Source of the DNA: Pontibacillus sp. HMF3514
Lineage (GTDB): Bacteria > Bacillota > Bacilli > Bacillales > BH030062
DNA length: 64,000 nucleotides
Reading direction: 5' to 3'
NCBI RefSeq assembly: GCF_009858175.1
Contig: NZ_CP047393.1
Span: forward strand, 372,001 to 436,000
Under the pieces are notes generated by a model. The model was not told where the DNA came from. It saw only the letters and a program-made list of their open reading frames with translations, and made no database searches. Both the position numbers and the translations under genes were made by a program. Every line of letters starts with the position of its first letter. Position 1 is the first letter of the stretch. Of the stretch, positions 61,561 through 64,000 are shown one piece after another.

Positions 61561-63767
61561 TGACGAATACCTCACAGGATAATCGACAGATGTTTTTTAG
61601 AGGAATTGTCTACCTATGTGGTTTTTTACTTTTTTGGGAATGGCTTAGACCATTGGAGGAAGTAACGGATACATCTGATATTTCGATTTTTGTCATCTAT
61701 GCAGCCTTTTGTTTCTTTTTATCATATATCCAGCTTCCGTGGTATTTCTCATCACCGCTAAAATTAGTGGGTCTTGCCTTTATTTTAGATGGGCTTTATA
61801 TGCCGCAACGCTTTTTATCAAAAGAGTGGTTTGGTTTTTTTTATGAACACATCCAATATAACGTAAATGTGATTATGGATTTTCAGTGGTGGGAAATGAC
61901 CCCATTATTCCGCAGTTTACTCTTCTTACTACTTCTGTGGTTAATGAGTTACTTACTTTATTATTGGTTCGTAGTTGCAAAACGGATTAGCTTTTTCGTG
62001 ATTTTAACGATTATTTACCTAACGGTTTTAGATACTTTTACGGTATATGAGGCGAAGGTTCCCATCATCCGTACTTTTCTGATCTCATTAACGATTATGG
62101 GCGTATCAAGCTTTGTGAAGGAAATGGAGAAGGAATCGATTAATCTTAGGGAAAGAAAAGCTTCGTATATTTGGGTGATCCCTCTTATTCTAGTTGTGTT
62201 AGCGTCTAGTATTGTGGGATACGCAGCGCCAAAGCAAGTCTCTCAATGGCCAGACCCAGTTCCGTTCATTAAGTCTACAGCTACTGGATTTGGTGGTGGT
62301 TCTGGTGGAAGTGTTCAAAAGGTTGGGTATGGTACGAATGATGAGCGTCTAGGTGGATCTTTTGTGCAAGACGATTCTCTTGTGTTTCAGGCGATCGCCA
62401 AAGATGATCATTATTGGCGTATTGAAACGAAAGAAATTTACACAGGTAAAGGCTGGGTTCGTGATGACAAAGGATTCTTCCAAGAAGTGCCAAGTCAAAA
62501 CCTCGTGAATGTACTTCCTTATTCAGATGAAGTAAAAACAGAGAAGAAGAATGCCATAGTTGCTATGGAGGATCGTGCATCTTTCTCAAAATTGGTTTAT
62601 CCTTATGGGATTCAAAAAGTTCTAGGCAGTAGGGCTGAATCCTTTGAATTGAACCGAACTACTGGGGAGATTTTGCCACAGAGAAACGGTGAAACGATAA
62701 AACTGGATCGTTTCAGTCTGTCTTATAATCAACCTACTTTTTCTTTTAAGCAACTACGAAGTGCATCTACACAGGACCCTGAAAATATTGAAGAGCAATA
62801 TACACAGTTACCTGAGAGTTTACCTGATCAGGTTCGTCAGTTAGCAGCTACGATCGTTGAGGGGAAGGATAACCGATATGATAAGGCTAAGGCTATTGAA
62901 GGTTATTTTTCTCGAAATGGATTTGAATACGATACGCAGGACATTCCAGTTCCAGAAGAAAATGAAGATTATGTAGCAAAATTCTTATTTGAGACGAAAC
63001 GTGGATACTGTGATAATTATTCAACTTCCATGGTTGTATTGCTAAGAAGCCTTGGTATCCCAGCTCGTTGGGCAAAAGGGTTTACGGGTGGAACAGAAAC
63101 ACAACAAGTAGAATACAACGGTGAAATGTATAATAAGTTTGATGTGAAAAGTTCAAATGCTCACTCCTGGCCTGAGGTTTACTTCCCGGGTGTTGGTTGG
63201 GTTCCATTTGAGCCTACTCAGGGTTTTACGAATCCTACAGACATGTACATCGAAGAAACGGATGATAATGAAGAGCAGGATCAGGAGACAAACCTTCCTG
63301 ATCAGTCCATGCAGGATCCTATGCAAAAACCAGAGTCCATGCAAGAAGATCTATTTAGTGATTCTGGTGGCGGATTATCTTCATCAGAAACATGGATTCC
63401 TGCAAAAGTGTTGCTTGGCATCATAGCTGGAGTGATTCTTTTAGCTGGTTTACTATTCTTCTATCGATTCCATATTCAAATGGTTTACTACAAGTGGCGT
63501 ATCTATCGAAATCCAAATAAAGAAAATTTTGAAGCGGCTTATCTCTTTTTATTAAAATCGTTAGATGTGAAAGAGAAGATTGCTCGCTCTTCTCAACAAA
63601 GTTTGAGAGAGTACGCCCGTGAAGTTGATTCGTTCTATCAATCTCGAGATATGGGGATTCTCACCCATCACTATGAGCGTCTGTTATACCGTAACGATAT
63701 CCAAGGACAGCCTTGGGATAAGGTTAGGGAATTGTGGGAAAATTTAATTAAAAAGACATTGTCTTGA
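61560..63767 (+). CDS. Transglutaminase-like membrane protein (YebA type)
   Basis: 735 residues. Five or six membrane segments at the N terminus (to about 220), an extracytoplasmic transglutaminase-like domain with Cys in TKRGYCDNYSTSMVVLLRSL, His in NAHSWPEVYFPGVGWV and Asp/Pro in FEPTQGFTNP, a linker rich in Gln and Asp, one more membrane segment (VLLGIIAGVILLAGLLFFY) and a C-terminal DUF4129 domain. Role in envelope protein cross-linking or protease activity is only suspected. Its last codons hold the -35 of the downstream riboswitch gene. Confidence 0.92.
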   Translation: MTNTSQDNRQMFFRGIVYLCGFLLFWEWLRPLEEVTDTSDISIFVIYAAFCFFLSYIQLPWYFSSPLKLVGLAFILDGLYMPQRFLSKEWFGFFYEHIQYNVNVIMDFQWWEMTPLFRSLLFLLLLWLMSYLLYYWFVVAKRISFFVILTIIYLTVLDTFTVYEAKVPIIRTFLISLTIMGVSSFVKEMEKESINLRERKASYIWVIPLILVVLASSIVGYAAPKQVSQWPDPVPFIKSTATGFGGGSGGSVQKVGYGTNDERLGGSFVQDDSLVFQAIAKDDHYWRIETKEIYTGKGWVRDDKGFFQEVPSQNLVNVLPYSDEVKTEKKNAIVAMEDRASFSKLVYPYGIQKVLGSRAESFELNRTTGEILPQRNGETIKLDRFSLSYNQPTFSFKQLRSASTQDPENIEEQYTQLPESLPDQVRQLAATIVEGKDNRYDKAKAIEGYFSRNGFEYDTQDIPVPEENEDYVAKFLFETKRGYCDNYSTSMVVLLRSLGIPARWAKGFTGGTETQQVEYNGEMYNKFDVKSSNAHSWPEVYFPGVGWVPFEPTQGFTNPTDMYIEETDDNEEQDQETNLPDQSMQDPMQKPESMQEDLFSDSGGGLSSSETWIPAKVLLGIIAGVILLAGLLFFYRFHIQMVYYKWRIYRNPNKENFEAAYLFLLKSLDVKEKIARSSQQSLREYAREVDSFYQSRDMGILTHHYERLLYRNDIQGQPWDKVRELWENLIKKTLS

Positions 63768-63792
63768 CCTTCATGACCTGCCTTGATAGAAT
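63764..63792 (+). promoter_or_regulatory. Promoter of the riboswitch-controlled gene
   Basis: TTGACC (63764-63769), 17 bases, TAGAAT (63787-63792). The -35 overlaps the transglutaminase-gene stop codon. Confidence 0.7.
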
Positions 63793-63812
63793 GAGTGCAA
63801 CTTAATAAGAGA

Positions 63813-63953
63813 CCTTCATATATCCTCGATAATACGGTTCGAGAGTCTCTACCGGAGCACCGATAATGCTCTGACTATGAAGGCAGAAGCCGTGTGAGTT
63901 ATATGTGTACAGGGGATTTCTGCCTTCTATGGGCAGAAGTCCCCTTTTTTATT
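63813..63953 (+). ncRNA. Guanine riboswitch with terminator, presumably for guaA or a purine gene
   Basis: Aptamer 63813-63883: P1 arms CCTTCATA and TATGAAGG; the core keeps TCTCTACCGG and the J3/1 GACTATG, where C marks guanine over adenine recognition. P2 loop GATAATACG and P3 loop CGATAATG have the kissing-loop pattern. Terminator 63911-63950: AGGGGATTTCTGCC and GGGCAGAAGTCCCCT with a T-run. Antiterminator: GAAGGCAGAA (63879-63888) is perfectly complementary to TTCTGCCTTC (63918-63927), so P1 and antiterminator exclude each other. Guanine would stabilise P1 and allow termination. In B. subtilis guaA follows the yeaC-yeaD-yebA genes, so guaA is the likely target just past the window. Confidence 0.95.
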
Positions 63954-64000
63954 GAACCTCTTAATAGTTTTATAGCGATCTTGCATTTATAATAGTAATC

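Noticed and set aside
1-64000. tRNA, rRNA, CRISPR array, insertion sequence
   Set aside because: No cloverleaf, no regularly spaced repeats, no transposase frame and no terminal inverted repeats were recognised on reading both strands.

Overview
The window comes from a low-GC, moderately halophilic or halotolerant, facultatively anaerobic Firmicute of the Bacillaceae, of the Halobacillus/Pontibacillus/Virgibacillus type. The reasons are strong AGGAGG ribosome binding sites, many GTG and TTG starts, Bacillus-style regulators (GbsR, RocR with sigma-54, DeoR, Fur, Fnr, candidate sigma-B promoters), glycine betaine synthesis and uptake genes, a gas vesicle cluster in the order known from Priestia megaterium, and a yeaC-yeaD-yebA operon followed by a guanine riboswitch. 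Genus assignment is inference; no rRNA gene is present.

Layout. 1-2.3 kb: very AT-rich end of a probable defence cassette, a cut-off protein coupled to a Rad50/SMC-like ATPase. 2.3-9.3 kb: a stress-type flavin/PLP-oxidase-fold protein, a membrane protein, the glyoxylate shunt pair aceB-aceA, a tiny zinc-ribbon gene, two gene remnants and two pairs of dispersed repeats. 9.3-15 kb: osmoprotection (OpuAC-like binding protein, GbsR, GbsA, choline dehydrogenase); GbsR-type elements are shared by opuAC and gbsA. 15-20.7 kb: arginine/ornithine catabolism (rocD, a lipoyl-like protein, a YjiH-type membrane protein, rocF in one operon) behind a sigma-54 promoter, with a divergent RocR-type activator. 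20.9-22.4 kb: rRNA uridine methyltransferase. 22.5-27.9 kb: a DeoR regulator and a mannitol-type PTS operon that carries two extra sugar-phosphate enzymes, a pentulose/hexulose-phosphate 3-epimerase and a 6-phospho-3-hexuloisomerase. 28-31.2 kb: pyruvate formate-lyase and its activase behind an Fnr-type promoter. 31.5-35.7 kb: alaX, topB and a general stress protein.

35.8-46 kb is the most unusual part. A Fur-controlled lipoprotein, a four-gene glycan/glycolipid block, a Fur-controlled FTR1-type iron permease with its own exported partner, then a GT-C glycosyltransferase and UDP-glucose dehydrogenase. The two iron promoters have the same design: a TTGACA box, a 17-base spacer filled by a Fur box, and a near-perfect -10. 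The sugar genes could make UDP-uronic acids and move them through a lipid carrier to the envelope; a link with iron uptake is a hypothesis.

46-53 kb: class I aldolase, aldo/keto reductase, and a TetR-MMPL transporter-coiled-coil partner module whose transporter lacks a standard start codon. 53.3-59.1 kb: a gas vesicle operon (gvpQ-like, A/B, R, N, F, G, L, S, K, J, and two tandem gvpT-like genes) with two matching candidate sigma-B promoters. 59.3-63.8 kb: MoxR, DUF58 and transglutaminase genes. The window ends in a complete guanine riboswitch with terminator and antiterminator, presumably leading into guaA or a purine gene outside the window. No tRNA, rRNA, insertion sequence or CRISPR array was seen.
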